Below, piece by piece: positions 1-9,303 of a stretch of DNA of 64,000 bases. This DNA is from Streptomyces hygroscopicus (GTDB taxonomy: Bacteria > Actinomycetota > Actinomycetes > Streptomycetales > Streptomycetaceae). The notes beneath the pieces are model-generated. The model saw only the letters and a list, made by a program, of their open reading frames with translations, did no database searches and was not told the origin of the DNA. Position numbers and translations under genes: made by a program. Location of the stretch: positions 6,882,001-6,946,000 of the forward strand of contig CP018627.1 in NCBI GenBank assembly GCA_002021875.1, given 5' to 3'. Positions within the stretch are counted from its first letter, which is position 1; the number at the start of each line of letters is the position of its first letter.

Positions 1-2
1 TC

Positions 3-257
3 GTCCTGGAGAGCATCGCCGTACACCCGGACGCGCACCGGCAGGGCGTGGGCAGGCGCCTGCTCGCCTTCGCCGAGCTGCACGCACGCGCTCTCGGCCT
101 CCCGGAGATCCGGCTCTACACCAACGCCCGCATGTGGGAGAACCAGGAGATCTACCCGAGGTACGGGTACGAGATGACCGAGCGCCGCCAGGACGGCGCG
201 TACGACCGGATCCACTACCGGAAGCGCATTCCCGGGGCAACGCCCGACGAGCGGTGA
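3..257 (+). CDS. GNAT-family N-acetyltransferase, 3' part (5' end outside window)
   Basis: The window opens inside this gene, so no start codon is visible. The frame is open from base 3 and ends at TGA 255-257. It encodes motif A of the GNAT fold (AVHPDAHRQGVGRRLL, with the Q-x-x-G-x-G loop that grips the acetyl-CoA pyrophosphate), then a typical C-terminal half with YPRYGYE, the usual sheet-closing motif. GNAT enzymes move an acetyl group from acetyl-CoA to an amine; the substrate cannot be told from this tail. It converges on the response regulator at 324-962 with about 65 bp between the stops. Confidence 0.8.
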   Translation, partial: VLESIAVHPDAHRQGVGRRLLAFAELHARALGLPEIRLYTNARMWENQEIYPRYGYEMTERRQDGAYDRIHYRKRIPGATPDER

Positions 258-323
258 GGACCCCGTCCCTGTCGCGCACCAGTGGCCAGTACGCCGCTAT
301 GGCCGCCGCCGCGTCATACGCCC

Positions 324-962
324 CTAAGGCCGCCGCAGAAGCCCCCGTTCCATGGCCACCACCACCGCCCTCGTCCGGTCGTTCACATCGAGCTTGGCGA
401 ACAGGCGCAGCAGATGCGTCTTCACCGTGGCCTCGGCGATCACGAGACGTCGTCCGATCTCGGCGTTGGTGAGACCGTCCGCCACGGCGCCAAGGACCTC
501 GGTCTCGCGGTCGGTCAGCGGCTCCTGAACGGGTCGCCGCATCCGCGCGACCAGCTTCTCGGCGACCCGGGGAGCGAGCACCGTCTCGCCCCGGGCCGCC
601 GCGTGGATGGCGTCGACGAGCTGCTCACGGGTGGTGTCCTTGAGCAGATAGCCGATGGCACCGGCCTCCACTCCGCGCTCGATCTCGGTGTCGGTGTCGT
701 ACGTGGTCAGGATCAGCACCCGCGTACGCGGATACCGGGCGACGATCTCCGTCGTCGTCGCCACCCCGTCGAGCACGGGCATCCGCAGATCGACCAGCGC
801 CACGTCGGGGTCGTACCGCTCGACGAGATCGAGTGCCACGCGTCCGTCGCCCGCCTCGCCGACGATCTCGATGCTGTCCTCGGCGGCGAGCAGGGCGATC
901 ACTCCGGCCCGCATCACGGTGTGATCGTCCACCACGACGATGCGCAGACCTTCCTCGCTCAT
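324..962 (-). CDS. NarL/LuxR-type two-component response regulator
   Basis: A 212-residue DNA-binding response regulator. The receiver domain (about 1-125) has the acidic pair DD at 12-13, the phosphoacceptor Asp at about 58 (VALVDLRMP) and the conserved Lys in YLLKD. A LuxR-type helix-turn-helix follows at about 145-205 (LTDRETEVLGAVADGLTNAE). Its ATG overlaps the stop of the upstream histidine kinase as ATGA (959-962), so the pair is translationally coupled and should act together. The MMPL exporter gene just before the kinase is the obvious candidate target. The actual signal and regulon are unknown. Confidence 0.95.
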   Translation of the reverse strand: MSEEGLRIVVVDDHTVMRAGVIALLAAEDSIEIVGEAGDGRVALDLVERYDPDVALVDLRMPVLDGVATTTEIVARYPRTRVLILTTYDTDTEIERGVEAGAIGYLLKDTTREQLVDAIHAAARGETVLAPRVAEKLVARMRRPVQEPLTDRETEVLGAVADGLTNAEIGRRLVIAEATVKTHLLRLFAKLDVNDRTRAVVVAMERGLLRRP

Positions 963-2158
963 GCCTCCACCTCGCTTGCCATGGGGATCATCGCCAGGAT
1001 CCGTGTCCCGTCGCCCACCGAACTCGTCACCGTGAGCCTCCCGCCCAGCTCAGCCAGTCGCTTGCGCATGCCGTCGAGTCCGAAGCCGGTCGACTCCCCC
1101 ACCCGGAACCCGGTCCCATCGTCGGTGATCTCCAGCTCCACTCCGTGCGGACGCCGCACCAGCACCACGCCGACCATGGACGCGTGTGCGTGTTTGCGCA
1201 CGTTGGCCAGGGACTCCTGGGTGCAGCGCAGCAGCGCGATACGGGTCTGCTGATCGCACTCCAGGTCTGCCAGGTCGGCGTCCACCGCCAGGCCGGTGTC
1301 CTCCGCGAAGCGGTCCAGCGTACGGCGCAGCGTCCGCGCCACCGAACCGGCCGCCACCTGGCCCGGACCCGGCTGCCCCACGGAGCCGACCAACTCCCTC
1401 GCCTCGGCGAGGTTTTCCCGGGCGGTGGACTCGATCGACCGCAGTTGCTGGGCGCTGGTCGCCGGATTGTGGTGAATGCCCGCCTGGGCCGCCTCCGCGA
1501 GCACGATGATCGACGCGAAGCCCTGCGCGAGCGTGTCGTGGATGTCGCGTGCGATGCGTTCCCGTTCGTCCGCCGCGCCCTGGCGCTGGTGTGCCTCGGA
1601 GAGCTGTGCCTGTGTACGCTCCAACTCCTCGATCAGCCGTGCCCGTTCACTGCTCTGCGCGACGACCGAGTGTGCCCACAGGCCGATCAGTACGCCCACC
1701 GCGACCACGATCAGGGTGGACATCAGGGTCTCGCCGAAGAACTCCGCCGACCAGCCCTGCCGGACCAGGCTCCCGGCCAGCGTGGCACCGGTGGCCAGCC
1801 CGAGGAACCCCATCGAGGCCCGCGGAGTGCGCCCGAACATCCAGTAGTGCGGCAGCGTCACCATGAACAGCGCCGCATAGCTGCTGCCCAGATAGGCCAG
1901 CCCGCCGAGCGCGAGCACGAGCACCGAGAGATAGACCCGCGGACGTACGACGGGATTCCCCGGGAAGCGGTCGAGCACCGCGTAGCACAGCACCACGCAG
2001 CCCAGAAGCGCGATCGCCTGGTACTTGCTCCCCCCGGCCGGAACCGTCGTCACCAGCCCGACGGCCATCGCGGCGAACAGGCCCCAGCACACGGCGTTCC
2101 ACCGGCGCAGCGAAGTGGCCCAGAAGGTGTCGGCCAAGGGGTTCGCGAGAGCGGTCAT
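959..2158 (-). CDS. HisKA_3-type sensor histidine kinase
   Basis: A 399-residue membrane sensor kinase. Several hydrophobic segments fill the first 150 or so residues. The dimerisation and phosphoacceptor helix of NarX-like kinases follows (ERIARDIHDTLAQGF, His in HDTLAQG), then an HATPase domain with DDGTGFRVG and the GLDGMRKR lid region. I chose ATG 2158 (MTALANPLADTF) rather than a longer reading to 2245, because the longer form would run into the 3' end of the MMPL gene and adds a low-complexity Gly/Arg stretch. Only 5 bp separate this start from the MMPL stop, and the response regulator overlaps the 3' end, giving a three-gene operon. Confidence 0.93.
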   Translation of the reverse strand: MTALANPLADTFWATSLRRWNAVCWGLFAAMAVGLVTTVPAGGSKYQAIALLGCVVLCYAVLDRFPGNPVVRPRVYLSVLVLALGGLAYLGSSYAALFMVTLPHYWMFGRTPRASMGFLGLATGATLAGSLVRQGWSAEFFGETLMSTLIVVAVGVLIGLWAHSVVAQSSERARLIEELERTQAQLSEAHQRQGAADERERIARDIHDTLAQGFASIIVLAEAAQAGIHHNPATSAQQLRSIESTARENLAEARELVGSVGQPGPGQVAAGSVARTLRRTLDRFAEDTGLAVDADLADLECDQQTRIALLRCTQESLANVRKHAHASMVGVVLVRRPHGVELEITDDGTGFRVGESTGFGLDGMRKRLAELGGRLTVTSSVGDGTRILAMIPMASEVEA

Positions 2159-2163
2159 ACCGA

Positions 2164-4362
2164 TCAACGTACGTCGACCACCGGTTGCCCGTCGGCCGGA
2201 TGAGCCGAGGCCGCCGCCGTTCGCCCCGCCGTCCGCGAGGGCCACCAGCTCGCCTCACCGAGCAGCAGCATCGCCGACGGCAGGACCATGATCCGGATGA
2301 TGAAGGCATCGAGCAGCACGGCCGCCGCGAGGACGAAGCCGATCTGCTTCATCTCGATGATGTGCAGGAAGACGAAACTCACGAAGACGGTCGTCATCAC
2401 CACCGCCGCACTCGTCACCACACTCGCCGACCTGCGGATCCCCTCGAGCACGGCCTGCCGCGTGGACACGCCCGCGAGGACGGCCTCCCTGATCCGGCTC
2501 ACCACGAACACCTGGTAGTCCATCGAGAGCCCGAAGAGGATCACGAAGAGGAACAGCGGTACGCGCGATCCGATCGAACCCGTGGAGTGGAAGTCCAACA
2601 GCCCCTCGGCCCAGGTGTTCTGGAAGACCAGGACGAGCAGTCCGAGCGCCGCCGCCGCGGACAGCAGATTCAGTACGACACCGATCAGGCCCAGCACCAC
2701 CGAGCGGAACGCGTACGTCGTCATCGCGAAGGTCACCAGCAACAACGCCCCGAGGACCAGGGGGAGTTTGCTGTTCTGGTGAGCGGGATAGTCGGCGTAC
2801 CGGGCGACGTCCCCGCTCACTCCGAACTCCGCCCCCTCGACCCGGCCGACGGTGGCGGGCAGGTAGTCCTCGCGCAGGTGGTCGAGGGAGTCGTAGGCCT
2901 GGTCGGAGTTGCCCAGGTACGGCACCTTCAGCTCGAGCACACTGAGCCGGTGGTCGGCGGAGGTCCGGATGGGCGAGGCGCCGGCGAACAGCGGGTCGGC
3001 GCCGGCGCGCCGGGCCAGCTCGCGCAGCGCCCCGCCGACCTCGCCGGAGCGCGCGGCGTCGGCACGTACGACGACCTGGTGGGTGACCCGTTGCTCCGGG
3101 AACGCCGCGTTGAGCCGGTCGTACACCCGCATGGCGGCGATGTCACGGGAGTGGGTGTCCCGGCTCATCTCCGTGATCTTCAGCCCGGCCAACGGGGTGA
3201 CGAGCGCGAGCAGGGCGAGAACCGAGACGCACAGGGTGGCCAGGGGGTGCCGGCTCGCGGGGCGCAGCAGGGCGGCCCATATGCGGCCACCGCTGTCGCC
3301 CCGGGCCCGGCGCGCGGGCTTTCCTCGCTCAGCACGGCGCCGCGCCCTGCGCTCCTCCCGCTGTCCGAGCTTGACGAGCATCGCGGGCAGCGCCGTCAGC
3401 GAACTGGCCACCGCGACCATGACGACCACGATCGTGCCGGTGGCGAGTGAGGAGAAGATGACGTCGGAGGCGAGATACAGCGTCGCGGTGGAGGCCACGA
3501 CCGCGAGTCCGGAGATCACGACGGCCCGGCCGGAGGTCGCCGCGGCCATTTCCACCAGCGCCTCGGAGCTCAGCCGGCCGCCCGAGCGGGCGCGCTCCTC
3601 GCGCTCCCGCTTGAGGTAGAAGAGCGTGTAGTCGACGCCGACCGCGAGGCCGATCATCAGGATGACGTTCGTGCCGACCCCGGCGTCGGGGGAAAGGTGT
3701 GAGGCCACCATCGAAAGCCCGACGGCCGCCGCGATGGACGACAGCGCGAGCAGCAGCGGCACCCCCGCCATGGTCACGGATCCGAAGACGACCAACAGGG
3801 TGATCAGGGTGATGGGGAGCGTGATCTTCTCGGAGAGCGCCAGGTCGTCACCGCGCTGCTGGTCGACTCCCTTGCTGATGGAGGGACTCCCGGTCTCCTC
3901 CAGCCGCAGCCCCGGATACGCCTTTCCCACGGCGTCGGTCTGTCCGGCCAGCGCGTCGACCTTGTCCTTGGCGTCCCGCTCCTCGCCCTTCAGAGCCACC
4001 TCGACCATGAGGATCCGGCGATCCTCGGACAGCAGCGGGTCGGCGACGCCCGCGACCTCGGGCAGCCGCTTCATCCGGGCGGTCAGGTCCTCGGCGGCGG
4101 CCTCGGCCGCGTCCCGGTCGAAGGGTCCCGACCGGGAAGAGATCAGCACCTGCTCGGCGGCCCGGCGCTCCAGACCCCCCTCGGCGGCCATCGCCTCCGC
4201 CCGCCCGGCCTCGCCGACCCGGTAATCGGCCGTGGTCGCGCTGTGTGTGCCGACGGCACTGCCGATCCCCAGGCACAGCACCACGAACACCAGCCAGCCG
4301 ACGATGGCCCGCCAGGGGTGCTGAGCGCTCCAACGCGCCATGCGCACAGTGAATGAGTTCAT
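2164..4362 (-). CDS. MMPL/RND-family membrane transporter
   Basis: A 732-residue protein with the MMPL layout: one N-terminal transmembrane helix, a large soluble domain, a block of helices (ITLPITLITLLVVFGSVTMA onward, then GLAVGVDYTLFYLKR), a second soluble domain and a second helix block with GLSMDYQVFVVSRI. The paired GxxxDY motifs lie in the membrane helices used for proton coupling in this family. These proteins export lipids or drugs. ATG 4362 (MNSFTVRMARW) is preferred over a TTG two codons upstream. It is the first gene of an operon with the histidine kinase and response regulator. A perfect 18-bp palindrome lies about 60 bp upstream of the start. Confidence 0.93.
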   Translation of the reverse strand: MNSFTVRMARWSAQHPWRAIVGWLVFVVLCLGIGSAVGTHSATTADYRVGEAGRAEAMAAEGGLERRAAEQVLISSRSGPFDRDAAEAAAEDLTARMKRLPEVAGVADPLLSEDRRILMVEVALKGEERDAKDKVDALAGQTDAVGKAYPGLRLEETGSPSISKGVDQQRGDDLALSEKITLPITLITLLVVFGSVTMAGVPLLLALSSIAAAVGLSMVASHLSPDAGVGTNVILMIGLAVGVDYTLFYLKREREERARSGGRLSSEALVEMAAATSGRAVVISGLAVVASTATLYLASDVIFSSLATGTIVVVMVAVASSLTALPAMLVKLGQREERRARRRAERGKPARRARGDSGGRIWAALLRPASRHPLATLCVSVLALLALVTPLAGLKITEMSRDTHSRDIAAMRVYDRLNAAFPEQRVTHQVVVRADAARSGEVGGALRELARRAGADPLFAGASPIRTSADHRLSVLELKVPYLGNSDQAYDSLDHLREDYLPATVGRVEGAEFGVSGDVARYADYPAHQNSKLPLVLGALLLVTFAMTTYAFRSVVLGLIGVVLNLLSAAAALGLLVLVFQNTWAEGLLDFHSTGSIGSRVPLFLFVILFGLSMDYQVFVVSRIREAVLAGVSTRQAVLEGIRRSASVVTSAAVVMTTVFVSFVFLHIIEMKQIGFVLAAAVLLDAFIIRIMVLPSAMLLLGEASWWPSRTAGRTAAASAHPADGQPVVDVR

Positions 4363-4421
4363 GGCCAAAAGCGTTGCTGGCCGACGCGGTTGGCCGACAG
4401 AGGTGCCCGGTTGAACTTCCG

Positions 4422-4439
4422 GTCCACCGATCGGTGGAC
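4422..4439. promoter_or_regulatory. Perfect 18-bp palindrome upstream of the MMPL operon
   Basis: GTCCACCGATCGGTGGAC reads identically on both strands with no spacer. It sits 60-77 bp upstream of the MMPL start, in the only long non-coding stretch near that gene. It is probably an operator for a dimeric repressor or activator. No TetR or MarR gene lies next to it, so its binding protein is unknown. Confidence 0.55.
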
Positions 4440-4551
4440 GGGACCGGACCCGATCCCGGTCCCTGGCCCGGGAGAGTGCGTGAAGCAGCCCGGCGCCGCC
4501 GATGCCCGGAGGATCGGCGGCGCCGGGTTGGGGTCAGGAGCAGGGCTGGGG

Positions 4552-5298
4552 TCAGGAGCAGGGCTTGTAGAAGTGCTTCCAGCCGTCGCCGGGCATGGCG
4601 GGCGGCTCGGCCGTGCTGCCGAACTCCCCGTACTTCTCCTTCATCGCGTAGTCGAAGTCCCCCGGGCCGCTGCCCGCGGTCGACAGGCGCACGTCCCGAT
4701 CCAGCTGCCCGTCACCGGGGTTGTTGAGGATCGCGAGGTCCGGGTACGGGTCGTCGCCGTAGTTGGCGATCCGAAGCTGCTGGACCTCGCCCTGGTCGCC
4801 GATGTCGGAGTGCCGGGCGTCGGCGGAGCTCAGGTTCGTCCGTGCGAGCGGGCCGGGGCGGTATTCCGCGACGCGCGCGGTCGAGGGGTCGTCTCCGTCG
4901 GCCGGCTTGACGATGTTGACGACCATGCCCAGGGTGCCGTCGTTCTGGAAGTCGGCGACCGCGGCGGTCGCGACCTCCCCCTTCTTCGCGCCGAGAAGTT
5001 CGCTGACGGCGTGCTTCGCGCCGAACGTGCCGTCCGCGGCGCCCCACTGGATGGTCATCTTGGTTCCGGTGTGCCCGGGATTCGAGATCTTGTCCGGGTG
5101 GCCGTCGCCGTCGAGATCGCCGACCAGCGTCGTGGCGTCGGCCAGACACGGGCCCGCCGCCTCGCTGACCTTGCCGGACCGGTCCGCGCCGCCCGAGGGC
5201 GACGACCCGGCCGCACTGGCCTGGTAACCGGCGATGGTCAGGGTCAGGGCGACAGCCGCGATCGGGGCGGCGATCAGACGTGACCGTTTGCGAAGCAT
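4552..5298 (-). CDS. Secreted FG-GAP/VCBS-repeat protein
   Basis: A 248-residue exported protein. An N-terminal signal (MLRKRSRLIAAPIAAVALTL, then AGYQASAAG) precedes a domain with FG-GAP/VCBS-type calcium-binding loops (LVGDLDGDGHPDKI; VADFQNDGTLGMVV; YGDDPYPDLAIL). Such repeats form beta-propeller blades; enzymatic function cannot be inferred. A good AGGAG site precedes the ATG. It lies 64 bp downstream of the DUF4232 lipoprotein gene and may share its transcript. The last 18 or so coding bases are duplicated in tandem at 4527-4562, so the present C-terminus (HFYKPCS) probably arose next to a small duplication. Confidence 0.85.
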   Translation of the reverse strand: MLRKRSRLIAAPIAAVALTLTIAGYQASAAGSSPSGGADRSGKVSEAAGPCLADATTLVGDLDGDGHPDKISNPGHTGTKMTIQWGAADGTFGAKHAVSELLGAKKGEVATAAVADFQNDGTLGMVVNIVKPADGDDPSTARVAEYRPGPLARTNLSSADARHSDIGDQGEVQQLRIANYGDDPYPDLAILNNPGDGQLDRDVRLSTAGSGPGDFDYAMKEKYGEFGSTAEPPAMPGDGWKHFYKPCS

Positions 5299-5362
5299 CT
5301 ACGAACTCCTAATGTCGATACTGCTAAGTGAGAGGGTGGCGACGCCTCGCGAGCGCGTACCG

Positions 5363-6049
5363 TCACTGGTCCGTTCCGCCGTCGAAGGGGACAGCGTCCG
5401 CCGCGGAGGTGTGCCAGTTGGTGACGATGGGCTTGTCGACCTTGATGGTGCCGACCGGCAGGGAGACCGGGTTGGGGTCCTTGTCACCGACGGCGACGAT
5501 GATGCTGTCCAGTTCCTTGCCGTTGTTGTCCCCGGTGGTCTTCGGGTTCACCCCGGCATAGGCGGTAGTTCCCCCGCTCAGCGTGACCGCCGGTCCCACG
5601 GACTGCTCCGCGGGACCCGCCTCGGTGCCGTCCGACCCGAAGGCCACCGTGGGAAGCGCGGCGGGCAGCACACAGGTGATCCCCGCCTTGGCCTTCGCCA
5701 TGACCAGGATGTATCCGCCGGCCTGCGTCTCTTCCCGAGTGCTCCAGGAAATGTCGTTGGCCCCGCACACCTGCCCGACCTTGCCGCGCTCGCCGTTGCC
5801 CGTGTCGGCACCGGAGCCGTCCTGGGTTCCCTTGTCCTTCGCGCCGGGGGTCTTGGCCGACGAGTCGGCGGCGGTGTCCTTGTCGCCCGCGGCATCGCCC
5901 GCGGCCCCGGTCGTGGCCTTGGCGGAGGCAGACGAGTCGCTGGACCCGCTACTCGTCTCGTCCGACTGGCAAGCGGTGGCGAACATCGCGGCAGTCACCA
6001 ACAGACTGGCACCGGCGAACATACGGACCCGGGGGCGGCTGATAAGCAT
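5363..6049 (-). CDS. DUF4232 lipoprotein
   Basis: A 228-residue lipoprotein. The signal peptide ends in a lipobox (FATAC, acylated Cys at about 27), followed by a long Ser/Thr/Gly/Asp-rich linker of about 75 residues that would lift the domain off the membrane. The C-terminal part has the DUF4232 pattern: a Cys near its start (VCGANDISW) and a second in AGITCVLP, probably forming a disulfide, with beta-rich sequence. AAGAAGG lies just upstream of the ATG. A second DUF4232 lipoprotein is at 24634-25368, and the two promoters share a 12-bp box. Function unknown. Confidence 0.88.
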   Translation of the reverse strand: MLISRPRVRMFAGASLLVTAAMFATACQSDETSSGSSDSSASAKATTGAAGDAAGDKDTAADSSAKTPGAKDKGTQDGSGADTGNGERGKVGQVCGANDISWSTREETQAGGYILVMAKAKAGITCVLPAALPTVAFGSDGTEAGPAEQSVGPAVTLSGGTTAYAGVNPKTTGDNNGKELDSIIVAVGDKDPNPVSLPVGTIKVDKPIVTNWHTSAADAVPFDGGTDQ

Positions 6050-6145
6050 GGGAAGACCTTCTTCGTCATCAGTGGTGCAGTGCTCCCGGCGATGTTTCGC
6101 TCGGTGTGCAACTCAGCTTGCCGGTGGCCGCTACCGTTCCATTAG

Positions 6146-6157
6146 CGCTCCGCTAAC
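6146..6157 (-). promoter_or_regulatory. GTTAGCGGAGCG box upstream of DUF4232 lipoprotein
   Basis: Read on the minus strand this is GTTAGCGGAGCG, about 100 bp upstream of the lipoprotein ATG at 6049. It overlaps an inverted repeat (TTAGCG, 3-bp spacer, CGCTAA at 6142-6156). The other DUF4232 lipoprotein has GTTAGCGGGGCG at 24541-24552, about 90 bp before its start: 11 of 12 bases agree. Confidence 0.45.
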
Positions 6158-6226
6158 GAAGCGCTGACGCGATCACAAACCGGCTGACTCAGCTGCGTAT
6201 CGCCGCCGCGCCAGTAGAGTGAAACG

Positions 6227-6769
6227 GTGACTTCTCTGCCGGAAGACCCGCCGTTACTGGTCAGTGAAGACGACCGCGACGCGGCCGTACAGCGCGTGCA
6301 GGAGGCGTACGCCGAGGGACACATCTCGCACGAGGACATGGACGAACGCCTCCACCAGGTGCTCACCGCCAAGACGCGCGGCGAACTTGTGTCGGCTCTG
6401 GCCTCGCTCCCGGAGGAGAACGCGGGCACCACGTCCACGATTGCCGCCGCCGGTGGACGGATCAAGCGGCGCGGCGCATGGCGGGTTCCTCGGGTCCTCA
6501 AGGTCGCGTCCGCGTTCGGAAGGGTGCGCCTGGACCTGTCCCGGGCGGTCATCGAACATCCGGTAGTGGACATCGAGCTGCAACTCGGCACCGGCAGAGC
6601 CAAGATCACGGTGCCTCGCGACGCGATCGTCGACCTCGAGGATCTGCACACCGGGTGGAAGGACACGCGCTACAAGCCCCGGCGGCACTCCGGCCCCGGC
6701 GGGCCGAGGATCCGCGTCTCCGGGACCATGGGATTCGGACGACTGACGATCCGCCACGCGCGGCGGTGA
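6227..6769 (+). CDS. DUF1707 domain protein
   Basis: A 180-residue cytoplasmic protein beginning at a GTG. The first 55 residues are the actinobacterial DUF1707 domain (LVSEDDRDAAVQRVQEAYAE, then GHISHEDMDERLHQVLTAKT, a SHOCT-like helical pair). The rest resembles the beta-rich cell-wall-active domain seen in LiaF/DUF2154 proteins (VDIELQLGTGRAKITVPRDA). Many streptomycetes carry several such proteins; the role is unknown. It diverges from the DUF4232 lipoprotein and converges on the KdpD-like gene with only 5 bp between stops. A second DUF1707 gene is at 15388-16050. Confidence 0.85.
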   Translation: MTSLPEDPPLLVSEDDRDAAVQRVQEAYAEGHISHEDMDERLHQVLTAKTRGELVSALASLPEENAGTTSTIAAAGGRIKRRGAWRVPRVLKVASAFGRVRLDLSRAVIEHPVVDIELQLGTGRAKITVPRDAIVDLEDLHTGWKDTRYKPRRHSGPGGPRIRVSGTMGFGRLTIRHARR

Positions 6770-6774
6770 GCCCG

Positions 6775-9303
6775 TCAGCGTCCCGGCCGGTGCGTTGAGG
6801 TCGGGAGAGTGAGCGTGACCGCGAAGGCGCGGCGGCGGCTGGTGTGGTTCAGGGTGCCGCCCATGGCCTCGGTGAGGTCGCGGGAGAGCCGTAGGGGCAG
6901 GCTGTCGGCCCGGGAGCCGTTCGGCTCCCGGGTGGTTCCGTCCGTGATGCGGACCGTGAGCCGTTCCGGCCGGGCCTCGGCGGTGAGGGTCGGCGGGGCG
7001 TCGGGGGTGCTGTGGCGCAGTGCGTCGGCTCCCAGCGCGGTGAGGACCCGGGTGAGGAGGGCGGCGTCGGCGATGACGTACGGGAGCTGTTCCGGCAGGT
7101 GGAGGGCGATGGTGCGGCCGCTGGTGCCGAGGTCGTCCAGCGCGGCGGTCAATGCCTCGTCGAGGTCGACCGGCCGGAGGTAGAGGTCCAGGGCTCCGGC
7201 GTGCAGCCGGCTCAGGTCGTCCAGGTCGGTGACGAGCTGGGCGGCGCGGCGCACCGATGAGCGGGCGGAGGCCAGGAAGCGGATCGCCTCCCGGGACGGG
7301 CCGGTGGGCTGGAGGTCGCGCAGGTGTACGAGGGCGTCTTCGGCCGAACGCAGCGGGGCCCGCAGATCGTGGCTCGCGGTGAGGAGCAGCGAGGCGCGGG
7401 TGCGTTCGGCGGCGGCCAGGGTGTCCGTTTCGGCGGCGTGGCGGGTGAGTGCGCCGTGGGTGTGGGCGATGCCGATCTGCGTGGCGCATGCGGAGAGGAC
7501 GCGCTGGTCGTCGCCGCTGAGTCCGTGGCCGTAGGCGGCCAGGGTGAGGCGGTCGCCGATGGGAACCTCCACGTCGCCTTGGTGGGGGCGCTCGGGTGGC
7601 CGTTCGCCGGTGCTGGCGACGACATACCAGTGCGGCTCGCGGGCGTGGTGCGGCTCGGGGGCGGGTTCCGGACCGTGGGCGGGTTCCGGCCCGCGGGTGT
7701 GGTCCGGCCCGCGTTCCAGCAGGCTGACCGAGGTCAGGGAGAAGTTCTCGCGCACCTGTTCGAGAAGGGCCGGGAGGTCCTGTCCGCGCATCATGGCGGC
7801 CGCCAGCCGGCTCAGGACCCGGGCTTCGGAGGTGGCGCGCCGGGCCTGACCGGTCTGGCGGGCGGCGGCTCCGGACGCGGTGCCGACCAGCCACGCGGCG
7901 GCGAGGAAGACGGCCAGCGCCACGACGTCGATGGTGTGGACGACGTCCAGTGAATGCAGGGGCCGGGTGAAGTAGTAGTCGGCGAGCAGCCCCGCCGCCG
8001 CGGCGGTGACCAGCGCGGGCAGGACGCCGCCGACGAGGGCGGTCAGCACGACGGCCAGCATGTAGATCACCAGGGCACCGGGGAGGCCCATCCGGTCGCG
8101 CAGGGCGATCAGGAGCAGGGTCAGCAGGGGCAGCAGCACCGCGGATCCGGCCAGCGCCGACCACAGCCGCGCCGGGCCGGTGCCACGCGTCGGCTGCGGC
8201 AGCCGGAGGGACGGGCCCTTCGCCGCCTGCTCATGGGTGACGATGTGCACGTCGATGGGCCCGGACCGGTGGATGGTCCGCTGCCCCACACCCGCCCGCA
8301 GCAACAGCGAGAACCGGCCTCGTCGGCTGGCACCGAGCACGATCTGGGTGACGTTCTCGTCCTCGGCGAACCGCAGCAGCGCCTCGGGGATGTCCTCGCC
8401 GACCGTCTGGTGGTAGCTGCCGCCCAGCGACTCCACGAGACCCCGCTGCCCGGACAGAACGCCCGGGTGGTTCGGCTGGGCGAGCCCGTTGCCGGGGACG
8501 ACATGCAGGGCCAGCAGCTCGCTGCCGGGGGTCCGGGTGGTGATGCGGGCGGCGCGGCGGATCAGGGTCTCGCCCTCGGGACCGCCGGTCAGGCCGACCA
8601 TGATGCGCTCCCGGGTCTCCCAGGGGGCGGTGATGCCGTGCTCGGCGCGGTAGCGCTGCAGCCCCTCCTCGACGCGGTCGGCCAGCCACAGCAGGGCCAG
8701 CTCCCGCAGCGCGGTCAGGTTGCCCAGCCGGAAGTAGTGGGTGAGGGCGCCCTCGACACGGTCCTGCGGATAGACATCGCCGTGCACCAGACGGCGGCGC
8801 AGCGTCTCGGGCAGCAGGTCGACCAGCTCGATCTGGTCGGCGCGGCGCGCCACCTCATCGGGCAGCGTCTCGTGCTGGGTGACGCCGGTGATCTGCCGTA
8901 CGACGTCGTTCAGCGACTCCAGGTGCTGGATGTTGAGCGTGGTGACGACGTCGATCCCGGCGTCGAGGAGGTCGTCCACGTCCTGCCAGCGCTTGGTGTT
9001 GCGCGACCCCGGGACGTTGGTGTGGGCCAGCTCATCGACCAGGGCGGTTTGGGGGCGGCGGGCCAGGACGGCGTCGAGGTCCATCTCGGTGAAGGCCGTA
9101 CCCCGGTGGACCAGGGTGTGCCGGGGGACGGTCTCCAGACCTTCGGCCAGAGCCGCCGTCAGCCGCCGCCCGTGCGGCTCGACCAGGCCGATGACCACGT
9201 CGGCGCCCTGCGTGTGCAGCCGCCGGCCCTCCTGGAGCATGGCGTACGTCTTGCCGACCCCGGGGGCGGCCCCGAGGTGGATCCGCAATCGTCCACGCGC
9301 CAT
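6775..9303 (-). CDS. KdpD-like sensor protein with degenerate kinase domain
   Basis: An 842-residue protein with KdpD architecture. The N-terminal KdpD domain has Walker A GAAPGVGKTY at 11-20 and the LVDELAHTNVPGSRN segment. A universal-stress-type domain follows (IMVGLTGGPEGETLIRRA), then four membrane helices of the DUF4118 type, a GAF-like region and a HisKA helix with the His kept (ASHDLRAPL). The ATP-binding domain is worn down: the N-box Asn is Asp (TALGADALRHS) and the G1 and G2 glycine motifs are missing. No kdpE or kdpFABC is nearby; an APC permease is immediately upstream in the same direction. The start at 9303 has AGGAG 8 bp upstream. It probably senses K+ or c-di-AMP without normal kinase activity (inference). 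Confidence 0.88.
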   Translation of the reverse strand: MARGRLRIHLGAAPGVGKTYAMLQEGRRLHTQGADVVIGLVEPHGRRLTAALAEGLETVPRHTLVHRGTAFTEMDLDAVLARRPQTALVDELAHTNVPGSRNTKRWQDVDDLLDAGIDVVTTLNIQHLESLNDVVRQITGVTQHETLPDEVARRADQIELVDLLPETLRRRLVHGDVYPQDRVEGALTHYFRLGNLTALRELALLWLADRVEEGLQRYRAEHGITAPWETRERIMVGLTGGPEGETLIRRAARITTRTPGSELLALHVVPGNGLAQPNHPGVLSGQRGLVESLGGSYHQTVGEDIPEALLRFAEDENVTQIVLGASRRGRFSLLLRAGVGQRTIHRSGPIDVHIVTHEQAAKGPSLRLPQPTRGTGPARLWSALAGSAVLLPLLTLLLIALRDRMGLPGALVIYMLAVVLTALVGGVLPALVTAAAAGLLADYYFTRPLHSLDVVHTIDVVALAVFLAAAWLVGTASGAAARQTGQARRATSEARVLSRLAAAMMRGQDLPALLEQVRENFSLTSVSLLERGPDHTRGPEPAHGPEPAPEPHHAREPHWYVVASTGERPPERPHQGDVEVPIGDRLTLAAYGHGLSGDDQRVLSACATQIGIAHTHGALTRHAAETDTLAAAERTRASLLLTASHDLRAPLRSAEDALVHLRDLQPTGPSREAIRFLASARSSVRRAAQLVTDLDDLSRLHAGALDLYLRPVDLDEALTAALDDLGTSGRTIALHLPEQLPYVIADAALLTRVLTALGADALRHSTPDAPPTLTAEARPERLTVRITDGTTREPNGSRADSLPLRLSRDLTEAMGGTLNHTSRRRAFAVTLTLPTSTHRPGR

